64,000 bases of DNA from Dryococelus australis (taxonomy: Eukaryota > Arthropoda > Insecta > Phasmatodea > Phasmatidae), in assembly GCA_029891345.1 (NCBI GenBank), contig CM056999.1:31802418-31866417 (forward strand), given 5' to 3'. The notes below the pieces were generated by a model. That model was not told the origin of the DNA, did not search any database, and saw nothing but the letters and a program-made list of their open reading frames with translations. A program made the position numbers and the translations under genes. Below, one piece after another: positions 12,601 through 20,639 of the stretch; positions within the stretch are counted from its first letter, which is position 1; every line of letters starts with the position of its first letter.

Positions 12601-12850
12601 TGCAAACATTTTGATTGGCAGGAAACAAAGATGCTATTAGGGCATAGTAGAAACACATTCCCTCTGGGTAGTGTACATCGACACAAGCCTTCCCATCAGC
12701 AATAAACTTTGGCAATTTAGTGTACACAGCACCGACAGTCAGCACTGTATGGAGACACATGGTCATCCATGTATGCCAACATTTTCAGTCTCCAGCCAGA
12801 TCCATGTGCATTAAATTCCTCGAGCTTGCTAGTAAGATAAGGGACCCACA
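9699..12850 (-). pseudogene. polB: Protein-primed type B DNA polymerase (Polinton PolB), decayed
   Basis: This would replicate the element by protein-primed DNA synthesis. Homology runs from high to low coordinates across several frames. An N-terminal part (12850-12220) holds GSGWRLK, CFYYALIASLFP-like and a KFKEHNTI block. An HNH-like zinc module follows (11868-11762, CHICQEKL..DHNH..CNLNF). Next come an exonuclease motif (HNLHNKDAH, ~11710), the block with KGVFPYD and YAHAQATWDAF (11.4-11.2 kb), a palm segment with motif A eroded to FDENRLYS (~10.9 kb), a thumb-side block PYNKFNIEKR (~10.55 kb) and motif C as YCDADS (~10170, normally YxDTDS). The C-terminus is ILTDGVS..WGHYKI at ~9700. At least five frame changes or stops occur. 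The longest open stretch is 356 codons (12149-11079) and does not begin with ATG. Family assignment is firm; exact ends are approximate. Confidence 0.92.
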
Positions 12851-12992
12851 TCAGATGGGTGCAGGACACGGAGGGCTTTGCTTTGAAAATAGATGGTTTC
12901 TGTAGTGCCTTCCTTTGCCATGAGGGTTTTCAAGTACTTACCCACTACGGTAATGGATACTCTAATTGGCTAAGGTGATGCCAATACTAAAT

Positions 12993-13319
12993 TTAGAAAA
13001 GGGACCTTACACCTCGCGAAAAATCGAGAAAAACCACGTCACTGTTAAGACTGTTGTTAACTATCCGCATGCCATTTAGCCTGCACGCGAATGTCGTAGC
13101 CAATAGCTCGTATGTCAGGTCTGGCAAAGGCTCCACTGAGGTTGGGGACTCGGAAAACGAATTATTTTCCGACTTCCTAGACGAAATATCTCTAATTGAC
13201 TTGAAAGTCGATTGTGAGACAGATGGAGCACTGTCCGAATCACAAGAATATTCCGAGTCAGATAGAAATAAATCATCCATCAAAAGATCAACATTTTCTT
13301 GTTTGGGAGAAGAGGACAT
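12993..13319 (-). CDS. Unrecognised acidic, serine-rich 108-aa ORF within the Polinton
   Basis: This is an intact frame with a genuine ATG at 13319. The first ~55 residues are rich in Ser, Asp and Glu (SDSEYSCDSDSAPS) with a following SSRKSE stretch; the rest is mixed. It lies just upstream of the polymerase remains and on the same strand. I recognise no family. A plus-strand frame over the same bases is less protein-like. It could be a small accessory Polinton protein, an N-terminal piece of an ancestral polymerase gene or chance. Its being intact among wrecks is mildly in favour of youth or chance rather than function. Confidence 0.35.
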   Translation of the reverse strand: MSSSPKQENVDLLMDDLFLSDSEYSCDSDSAPSVSQSTFKSIRDISSRKSENNSFSESPTSVEPLPDLTYELLATTFACRLNGMRIVNNSLNSDVVFLDFSRGVRSLF

Positions 13320-13789
13320 GATTCGATCTTTTGGTGTTGATAATCTCTCTGTTAGTGATCCTGCAAGAGATCAATTATGTCTGCTTAGACAAAGGGACAC
13401 TGTCTTGACAGCTTGCAGCAGTCTGTCTTTCCATCTGCAATTCAGAATCTGAATCACTTATGTAAAGATCTTCAAGCACGCTGTCAACGCTTTGCCGCTT
13501 TTGCTTACTCGTTTTGAATCCTAACTAACTGAATTTTCTTTTTTTTCCCTGATGTAGTAGTTACAGCACCACAATAAATAAATCTGAAGTGCTGCGTTGT
13601 TCTGAAAACAGAGAATAGGAACCATGCTTTATTCACTTACCCTGAGGTACCTGAAATAAATGTTTTATTAGTAACATCCTAAACAAAACGTTGGCATGTG
13701 ATCTGGGGTGTACTGATTGCCAGTTTGATGTGTTGCTTTGTTTTATTGCTTATTGTCACTGGAAATCTTATTGCCTTATACTAAAATGC
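13320..13789. other. Non-coding gap inside the Polinton
   Basis: No capsid or other Polinton homology was recognised on either strand. This is one place where the missing major capsid gene could have been deleted. Confidence 0.5.
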
Positions 13790-14434
13790 AATCATAATCT
13801 GATTTCTGCATATAGAAATTTCACCAACCGTCTGTGTTGTTTGACGAGCGTTACTGCGACCTCGTGTGCTCTCTTTGCGACGACCAGAATATAAATGATG
13901 CTTTGTGGTGCCATGACCAATTTAATACCTAGAGGGACCATCGACGTAAACTAATGCCGAGTATTACTCGGCCTACCATTTAGATATGTACTGGTCACCA
14001 AATTGCAGTTTATTTGTAGCACATTAACAGCCAAGATGTTTACAGGTCGCAACGATTCGTGGGTTTTGCTGTTTTCATATATATGTGGTTTCGACTCCGC
14101 CATCATTTCGATGGAATCTGGTTTCGTAAAGTCGACATCTGTGCTTAAATTTATGTCACACTTCAGAGTATTGGAATTTCCATGTATTTCGAATTCTATG
14201 TCAGTAGCAACCAATCTGTTATGTACCTTACAATGTTGTTTAGTTCGCAAGAACTAAACTTACCACATGGGAGACATAACAGTTCTTCACAAGATACATC
14301 TTGCAAATTTTTGCATCGATGTTTGGTATCGCATTGTAGGTATGAAAATCGACTAAATTAATGCACCCCTCCCCCTCGGATCTACAACCCATCAAGTTAA
14401 ACATAGTCGACATGAATGATAGTTTCCCGTTCAT
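13790..14434 (-). pseudogene. Polinton structural (minor capsid/penton-like candidate) protein, decayed
   Basis: The N-terminal part (14434-14240) contains VDFHTYNAIPNID. A frame change leads to 14250-13951 with IEFEIHGNSNTLKC, VDFTKPDSI, then PVNIL.VNVLQINCNLV and YLNGRPS. An in-frame stop follows, and the same frame continues with PQSIIYILV..VTLVKQHRRLVKF to about 13790. This order of motifs matches, from memory, an uncharacterised protein found beside the protease and PLA2 genes of insect and cnidarian Polintons. I assign a virion role by context and have no residue-level proof. It is broken by at least one frameshift and one stop, and follows the protease remnant on the same strand with about 30 bases between. 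Confidence 0.68.
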
Positions 14435-14462
14435 GTATAGCAGTTTTATTTATTTACTTGTA

Positions 14463-14876
14463 CTAATACACAAGGAAGCAAAGACACAAGTGTCTGCAGT
14501 TATATTTCTTCAGCGTCTGATCCATCTTGTAGTTGTAAGACAGTTTGAAATTTTTCAGGTACAGTAGCATTTCAGGTGGTAAATGCAAATTCCCAAAACT
14601 TTCGTCGTAATCTGCTGGTTTGCCACATGTCACACAAGTTACCTAGTACATACCGTGCTCGGCTGACATGTCCAGGTTGATTACAGCGAATTTGCCACAT
14701 AGGGGTTTGGGGAGCAAAGCATCTCGCATGAATATGCCACGAAAATGAGGTATCTTCAGTTTGAGTGCATACATTTCCAAATCCACTTTCATCAGTGGTA
14801 ATTTCGGTAGAGGTTTCATTATCGCCTCTTCGTACTGCATCGGTTTTGCACTCCTGCTCCCTCTGGATATGACCAT
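14463..14876 (-). pseudogene. Adenovirus-like cysteine protease (Polinton PRO), decayed
   Basis: Ulp1/adenain-type protease expected to cleave virion precursors. Seen: LKIPHFRGIFMRDALL then FAVINLDMS (14.77-14.65 kb), the histidine region as EHGMY followed by an in-frame stop (normally GTHW), then YDESFGNL for the acidic catalytic region and, near 14498-14478, CRHLCLCFL for the nucleophile-cysteine segment (normally CGxLCL). All blocks lie in one frame, interrupted by one stop at the catalytic histidine region. Length (~135 codons) fits the compact Polinton protease. The stop code at 14463 leaves the gene next to the structural-protein candidate. Protease identity is strong; activity is excluded by the stop. 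Confidence 0.87.
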
Positions 14877-15503
14877 AGGTAGAGGCTTTAGCTATATTTT
14901 TTACCTGTGCTGATAGCTTCGATATTTGCATTGTACCTTTGGGCCTCTGCTAACTGCTTTCACTCATTCGATGCTGTGTTGGCAGTTCGTACGCTACTGC
15001 TTGTGGTTACTATCAGGCCACCAAGGGCACTGAGTGCAGGCAAAAGTAGTAGAAATAATGCACCAGTAGATGTTTTCTTGGTCTTGCATGTTTTTTCTTC
15101 CATTTTTCGCCTCATTTTATTTCACTTGTACCTTCTGCTTGCTCTTTGCACTCATTGCCATCTTCACTTTGGCCTTTATCACATTGGAAATGCCACACAC
15201 TGCTATTTTTTCACAGAGCCCGGTATCTGACGATTTTCTTATCTTGTCTGCCCTCTGTGCAAGTATCTTGTCTGCCTGGTGCCGAGATTGTGGATCCTTG
15301 TTGAGGGAGTAAGCGATACTGTGTTGTTTGCAGGCTTCATCTAGTGTGTTGATGCCCATGTTGCAGTGTGCCGGCCTCTTATTTATCTTAATTCCCAGCG
15401 TGGAGAACTTGTGTCTGGGAATGTGCAACTCGAATGGTAGATCATAGATCAGCATATCGATGATCCCGCTTTCAGCTATTGTCTTAACTCTTCGAGAGAT
15501 CAC
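14850..15503 (-). pseudogene. Parvovirus-type phospholipase A2 domain virion protein, decayed
   Basis: Such proteins in parvovirus VP1 and in many insect Polintons carry a secreted-PLA2-like fold that breaches endosomal membranes. Seen: DLPFELHIP near the start, the calcium-loop position as FSTLGIK (family YCGPGTK), then GINTLDEACKQHSIAYS, where the catalytic HD pair has become HS, then KDPQSRHQADKIL and a basic tail (to ~15117). After stops and frame changes, QLAEAQRYNANIEAIS (~14970-14910) marks the C-terminal region, which in relatives follows a Gly/Ala membrane-like segment. The open frame starts with GTG; an ATG at 15522 lies in another frame. Both key PLA2 sites are lost, so this copy is inactive. 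Confidence 0.83.
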
Positions 15504-15771
15504 AGTGAACTGACTTAGACATTTATAAATTTGCTACTTTTATACATTTTTGTTTCATATCATTGTATACTTCTAACAGTACATACATAAAATGCTAATG
15601 AAGCATCTGCATTGTCGTGTAGAGGTAAAGCATTTACAGCTTTTTGCATTTGCAATGCCATGAATTAATAACCTGCAGAATGAAAAGCTCAAGTCTGGCA
15701 TTTCAGTGCAAACTTTGTCAGTTTATTCGGAATGATATTTTGAAGAGGCATTATAAAATTTTCAGCACTGG

Positions 15772-15948
15772 TTATCTACAACCACAAGCACCATATGCAC
15801 TTCCTGTTCCGCAGTTATAGCCACATGCACCGCAGTTAGCACTGCACACTCCACAGTCAGCTCCACACACACTGCATGCTCTGCAATCAGCTCCGCAATT
15901 CACTCCGCATGCTCCACAGTTAGCACTGCAAGATATTAGTGGTAACAT
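15772..15948 (-). CDS. Small Cys/Gly/Ala-rich repeat ORF (58 aa)
   Basis: The frame is complete, from ATG at 15948 to TAA at 15774-15772. After MLPLIS it consists of near-periodic units such as ANCGACG, ADCRAC and ADCGVC. It has 14 cysteines in 58 residues and ends SAYGACGCR. The DNA is a degenerate ~15/30-base repeat. It lies between the PLA2 gene (same strand) and the divergent ATPase, within ~40 bases of the start of ATPase homology. I know no family match; metal binding, a small virion or core protein, or translation of a mere minisatellite are all possible. It has no stop or frameshift, unlike its neighbours. Confidence 0.45.
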   Translation of the reverse strand: MLPLISCSANCGACGVNCGADCRACSVCGADCGVCSANCGACGYNCGTGSAYGACGCR

Positions 15949-15959
15949 ACGTATACTAA

Positions 15960-16655
15960 AGAAATAAGTTACTGTACCCTACACATTACTACTGAAGATG
16001 ATGCGATACCCCTCGAATCACAACATGCAAGCCTATTTCCGAATACAGTGAGGTGCATCATCACAGGACCATTAAATTGTGGGAAAAGATGTGCCCTACT
16101 GAGCCTGCTGAAAGAAGAGAATTGTCTTTGTTTCGAGAATGTGTACCTGTACTCCAAATCGCTTCAGCAACCGAAATACCAGTGAGTGGCACGAATACCA
16201 CAAGCAGTAGATTGTGAGGGTTATATCTCTTGCAGCGATAACAAAGTCATTGTCCCCAGAGTGAAGTATTGCCGAACTCAGAATTTATTTTCGACAATGT
16301 GGCATATGAGAAACAGACTTACATCCAGTAGTATTTTAGCAAGGGATGGCGTTCGAAATTAGACTGTGTGTGCCTGGCCCCAAACCTATTCGCACTTACC
16401 CAGACAACAGGTTCGCGATAATGCTTACGTTTTGGCACTGTTTCGTATGGATGATATGAGTTTGCGACATGTATATCGACCACATCAATACAGGCATGAC
16501 ATTATCGGATTTCAAGAACCTGTGTTCCATGTGCAGAAAAGACAGGTATTGATTTTTGTGAATGTAAAACACTGGTGTCTCCATATAATGGTCCATATAA
16601 ATGTTCGATTCAGTCAGTTCATCATCGATCATCGAAAACGAGTTACAACATAACA
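15960..16655 (+). pseudogene. A32/FtsK-HerA-type genome-packaging ATPase, decayed
   Basis: This would pump element DNA into capsids. Seen: LFPNTVRCIITGP then LNCGKR, the Walker A region at 16066-16089 (family GPSNCGKT; the Thr is replaced by Arg), then FENVYLYSKSLQQPKYQ followed by a stop. In a second frame FIFDNVAYEKQ gives the Walker B region (~16280, usually FIFDDV). In a third frame QTYSHLPRQQVRDNAYVLALFRMDDMSLRHVY (16.38-16.48 kb) is the well-conserved arginine/sensor segment, and FKNLCSMCRKDRY follows. The gene diverges from the Cys-rich ORF. No ATG was found in the first frame. Identity is firm; at least three frame changes and several stops are present. Confidence 0.88.
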
Positions 16656-17200
16656 AAATTCGGGCAGAGTAGCCTCTATTTGTGGCTTGATGAAGATAAG
16701 GATGGAGGTTGTCATGGACCAAGAAGCAATAGAACTTGCGATGCTGGTTGAAGAATAATTCGAAATGTTAATGGACCCAAATGATCTGAAGATGCTGCTA
16801 CTAAATTTTCTTCCTTGAAAATGGTAAAGACTTCATCACGGAACCATGCAATATGTTGGCTTATAAGAGCAAATTGTTTCCCACTTACTTCTACAAGCTT
16901 GTGGCGAAGATGGATCGTGTGAATACTGAGATCGTTCACTATTTGATGCCAATGTATGATCACGTAATGTCGATTCAAAGGCAAATTACGACCAGAATTA
17001 ATGTGGCTGGCATCAGCACAAAATTATGAGAATCTGAAAGTCCTGAAATATTCCATAGAACCTAGATTTGCTACCTCGATTTCTCGCCTCATCATGAAAA
17101 CAGATATTCAAAGCTATAGCATGTAGGCCTACGTATTAGATATCTCCAGGGAATGCCTGGAATGTATCGAAAATCATTTGTTGGAGACTCACAACTAAAC
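16656..17200. other. Non-coding gap between Polinton ATPase and DUF8207-like gene
   Basis: No homology was recognised. A plus-strand open stretch near 16.80-17.03 kb (..KLVAKMDRVNTEIVHYLMPMYDHV..) looks somewhat protein-like but matches nothing I know. A minus-strand frame over the same bases is a shadow. Confidence 0.45.
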
Positions 17201-17208
17201 CTATAAAT
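17201..17208 (+). promoter_or_regulatory. TATA-like box upstream of the DUF8207-like gene
   Basis: CTATAAAT lies about 40 bases before the ATG at 17241. Position and sequence fit a core promoter, but the region is AT-rich, so chance is possible. Confidence 0.3.
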
Positions 17209-17240
17209 GAGAGCAACAGTAACAATTTTTATTCAGTATA

Positions 17241-18084
17241 ATGTCGGACATTGCTAGCAAACTGGATCGAGTGATACAGTTGGTACGTTCAAAGTATTTG
17301 CTCGCCAAGAGAGCTGGATTTTCATGCGACCTTATAAATGAAGAAAGCTTTAAGTCCATTACTCGCCTTATCGATGTACTCAGTGAGAGCGATGGAGCAT
17401 CTGAGGCTGTGAAGACGAAAGTCGACCATACAGCTGAGCCTACGAAGAAAAGGAAACATGATGATGTACAAATGGATCGGGATGAAGGGTCGGATGTGGA
17501 GTTGGTATACAAAGAAAAGGTATGGAAGAAAGCCCTCAAATTCAATGCTCTGGCCCGATGGTGCCTATAATCGTACACATCTTATAATAATGATATGTAA
17601 TTTTGTGTATAAAGGAAAATTTTAAATGGTTATTGGTGCTGATGAAATAGAGTATATGCCAGGTGGGATAATCCAAGTAGGTGATCACAAAACATGTGGA
17701 ACAACCAGACTTTATGAAAATCTGTTTTGCAAGGAGCCCAGGGAGTTTACAGAATCAAACCTGCTTGAATGCAATATGTTGCTCGAACTCGTGCAAATTC
17801 TTTACCAAGTTAACAATCCCGAGACTGGTGTTTATAAGGACGAAGATCATGAAAAAATCGACATTCTCGCAGACCTCTTCAGTGGCCTAGCACTGAAAAG
17901 TGGGGAAGGTCTGAAGAAAATAGATGGTTACAAAAACATCGGCTATGTGTTTTGGGGTGACCCAAATGAACTCATTGATAGACTATGGCTACTAGTTGCA
18001 TCGCAAAGGGTTGGAAATGACTCGCACACCATCGATATTATATCCATTATCGAAAACCTGAAGGAGGGAGGTTATAAACAATGA
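17241..18084 (+). pseudogene. Polinton DUF8207-like protein, frameshifted
   Basis: Two open pieces in different frames appear to be one gene. The first (ATG 17241 to 17570) reads KLDRVIQLVRSKYLLAKRAG, then an acidic/basic linker (KKRKHDD..). The second (17626-18084) has IEYMPGGIIQVGDH, GTTRLYENLF and a C-terminal WGDPNELIDRLWLLVASQ..NDSHTIDIISIIENLKEGGYKQ. The last block is the signature I associate, from memory, with the DUF8207 family linked to insect Polintons. The same C-terminal signature recurs at 62.4 kb. Function is unknown; virion or replication roles are guesses. Its stop overlaps the ATG of the next frame (ATGA at 18081). Confidence 0.72.
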
Positions 18085-18965
18085 GTCGGTTGGGAATCAC
18101 GCAAGAAATGCTTGCGACTGCGAGGCCCAACTACCGTAATCACAAAATAATGATGTCTGGGATCAACAACCTGTTTAAAGCTGGCCTCGTCGAGATAATA
18201 CCAGATGCTCGGGTCAACACAACAAGGGCTGCAAATACATGTTGATAGTAATCGATAACTACAGCAAATTCGCCTGTCAAGTTTAATAATTCACGTGATG
18301 TCACCGAAGCCATGACAGGTTTATTGTACGAAGGACACAACCAGACTAATTTGTAAACCGACCAGGGAAAGAAAAATAACGAAGCAAGTTCGAGGCCCTG
18401 ATGAAGAAACATAAAGTCGTTATTCCACATACAAAAATCTCAAAGCATCTACCGTCGAGAGGTTCAACATAACTCTGAAGGGTAAGATGTGGATGCTTTT
18501 CGCAGCGAACACAAACTTACAAGTGACTTGAACTACTGCCGAATCTCATTCACGAGAATAATTTTACCATTCATTATACCACTCGCATGAAGCCCAAAGA
18601 CATCAAGGATGACTCTCTGCTTCGAACCGTGTACGTAGTTCCGAAGAGGAAGGAGCCAGGTAAGCCTAAAGCCAAAATTAGCGACCTGGTGCACATCACC
18701 AAACAGAAAGGCATCTTCAAGAAATGGTTGACAACGAATTGGAGCCCCGAAGTGGTTTGTGTGCGATGTATACGCAACTAGTATCTCGAAGATCTGAATA
18801 ATGTAACCATTCATGGTGATTTGTACACCAAAGAGATTCCAGATGTGTGTTTGGTCAAGAAAGTGCTGAAACAACGTAATTGAAGGGTGGATGTTAAGTG
18901 GTGAGGTTTTCCTGTCTGCTATAATTCCTGGGTCGCTGAAGTGGACATTGAGAGGTGAACTCTCT
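18081..18965 (+). pseudogene. int: Polinton integrase with C-terminal chromodomain, decayed
   Basis: Retroviral-type DDE integrase that inserts the element. Seen, across three frames: GINNLFKAGLVEI (first catalytic Asp, family ADLVEM, replaced by Gly), MLIVIDNYSKFA, TDQGK for the second Asp (~18350), KASTVERFN with the catalytic Glu (~18440), then TTRMKPKDI (18.57 kb) and the SH3-like block TKQKGIFKKWLTTNWSPEV (18.70-18.75 kb), YLEDLN and GDLYTKEIPDVCLVKKVLKQR. The same frame continues past a stop with VDVKW-stop-GF..YNSWV (18.88-18.95 kb), which is a chromodomain. The usual zinc-binding N-terminus is not visible, so the ATG at 18081 may be secondary. Confidence 0.88.
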
Positions 18966-19115
18966 GTGGAGGAGTATGATTTATATGTGAAGACTTTTAT
19001 TCAAGGGCTTATGTGTTTCCTCATGTTGCACATTACCAAATAAAAATCAGTTTTTTAAGAAAATATTTTGTGTTTGATTAATTTTTTAAAAGATTGACCT
19101 TAATAAAAAAGTCGA

Positions 19116-19258
19116 TGTTGAATTAATCACATATTGATTGACATGCTTCTCGTACACGAGTTGATGAGGTACTACTTACATTCCACACAACAAACTTGAT
19201 AAAAAATGTCCGAGAAATAACAAACAAAAAAAAATCTTTGGAAATACAAATCTAAACA
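19116..19258 (-). repeat. BEL/Pao 3' LTR
   Basis: Roughly 75-80% identical by eye to 25211-25363. On the plus strand it begins TGTTGAATTAATCACA and ends AAATCTAAACA. In the 5' copy an AATAAA signal lies near the element-sense LTR end; here it reads AATCAA. The segment 19259-19357 before the Tc1 insertion is presumed untranslated internal sequence. Confidence 0.75.
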
Positions 19259-19357
19259 TACCGCCCACCAAAAATGGTACATTTTCTACACCTTAACATG
19301 TTGACACAAAAACTGGTACTAAGAGTTGAAAGATATATTTAGACATATTACACCCAT

Positions 19358-20576
19358 TATACTAAACTATCGACCAAAAAGTAATTGAGCACCTGTGAAG
19401 ATAGGTAATTCAGTACACCAGTTGACTTATGTGGCTGCCATATGCTGCAGGCCAGTGTAGAACCAGTTGACAAGGAGATTTCATGAGGTACAGAGCTATC
19501 GAACTTCGATAAGGGCACGATTATGGGCTGCCGTCTCAGTAGTGGGCTGTCTAGCCGGGCGATTGCACGGAAGTTAAACATGCCCAAATCAATGGTCGCA
19601 TTCGTCCTGTGTAAGTCGACGGTCGATGGGCATTGTGCCAATGCTGCACGTTCTGGGCGACCTCCAATCTTGACCGACAGAAATAGCAGAACCCTGAAAC
19701 GTAAGATTGTCAAAAATAGGGCACAACCCATGGCTACCTTCCGACAGGAGTTTCAAGCAGCAGCAGGAGTATTCGTTTCCATTGGAAAATTGCGCACAGA
19801 GGCCCACCGACTTTGATATTTCGGAAGAGCAGCTATACATAAGCCCCATATCACGACAAGCAATAAAGCTTAGCGACTCAAGTGATGTTTGGACCATTAC
19901 AACTGGACACTGGAACAGTGGAAATCGGTTCTGTGATGTGATGAGTCGAGGTTTAAATTATGCTAGTCCAAGGGATGCGTATGAGTGTGGCGTATACCCG
20001 GGGAACGGCTTCTGCTTGAGTGTATAGTGCCAACTAGGAAATTCGGTGGTGGTGGAGTGAAGGTGTGGGGCTGTTTCATGGCCTTTGGTGTAGGACCACT
20101 GGTGTTTGTCCATGGTAGCTTGAACACAGAGGCCTATTGTAACATTCGGGATAATTAAATATTCCCTACATTGTGGCATTTTTACAGGATTAACCCGTGT
20201 TTTTTTCAGGATGGCAATTCCATGCGCCATGTTTCAAGGGCTACTATGCAGTGGTATGCCGACAACAATGTTCGCCGATTGGACTGGCCCGCCCACAGCC
20301 CCGACCTTAACCCTATAGAACATCTTTGGGAAGAATTGGATCGCCAGGTGAGGACTCGTCAGGCTTGGCCAAAATCCATTGCTCAACTCATGGAATGGTT
20401 GCAAGAGGAATGGCGACGAATCCCCATGGATGTCATGCAAACACTCTTAGAAATCATGCCAGACAGGATGGCTGCTGTTATAGCTGCAAGAGGTAGCCCT
20501 CCGAGATTCTAACAGAGTGACAACCACGAGCAATTATTGTGGACAGGTGCCCAATTACTTTTTGGTCGTTAGTGTA
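19358..20576 (+). mobile_element. Tc1-like DNA transposon inserted in the BEL element
   Basis: About 1.2 kb bounded by inverted repeats: the left has CGACCAAAAAGTAATTGAGC and the right its complement GCCCAATTACTTTTTGGTCG. TA dinucleotides lie at both outer ends, the normal Tc1/mariner target duplication. It contains one decayed transposase gene. It splits the 3' region of the BEL element, so it inserted later. Confidence 0.9.
19523..20512 (+). pseudogene. Tc1-like transposase, decayed
   Basis: Cut-and-paste transposase of the IS630/Tc1 superfamily. Seen: an N-terminal helix-turn-helix (SSRAIARKLNMPKS) with SGRPPILTDR (19.5-19.7 kb), a middle region with GGGGVKVWGCFMAFGVGPLV (~20.05 kb) in another frame, and a C-terminal catalytic part (20171-20512) with DGNSMRHVSR, then DWPAHSPDLNPIEHLWEELD and a helical tail. 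The DGN and SPDLNPIEHLW segments place the second and third catalytic residues. The first acidic residue region (19.86-19.90 kb) is degraded. Several frame shifts and stops separate the blocks. Confidence 0.9.
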
Positions 20577-20639
20577 CATCACAAGACAAGTGAGATGATA
20601 CAACTCAGTAAATATAGTTTAGGGGTGACTGACAAATTT

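Larger units (their letters stand above)
9699..18965. mobile_element. Degenerate Polinton/Maverick (adintovirus-like) element
   Basis: Seen: one contiguous block with remnants of PolB, a structural-protein candidate, an adenovirus-like protease, a PLA2-domain protein (all minus strand), then a packaging ATPase, a DUF8207-like protein and an integrase-chromodomain (plus strand). Known: this combination (protein-primed PolB, retroviral-type integrase, FtsK/A32-like ATPase, adenoviral-type protease) defines Polinton/Maverick elements and the related adintoviruses. Inferred: about 9.3 kb of coding region is preserved, with two gene blocks meeting near 15.95 kb. Every recognisable gene carries stops or frameshifts, so the copy is inactive. 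Terminal inverted repeats and the 6-bp target duplication typical of Polintons were not found, and the major capsid gene is missing. A BEL element lies immediately to the right. Confidence 0.87.

Noticed and set aside
14572-14931. 119-aa minus-strand frame across the protease
   Set aside because: The protease motifs lie in a different frame; only its first residues coincide with the PLA2 gene's C-terminal region.
18891-19043. 50-aa ATG frame after the integrase ending in a poly(A)-signal-like AATAAA
   Set aside because: Its first half overlaps the chromodomain remnant in another frame, so it is probably a shadow.
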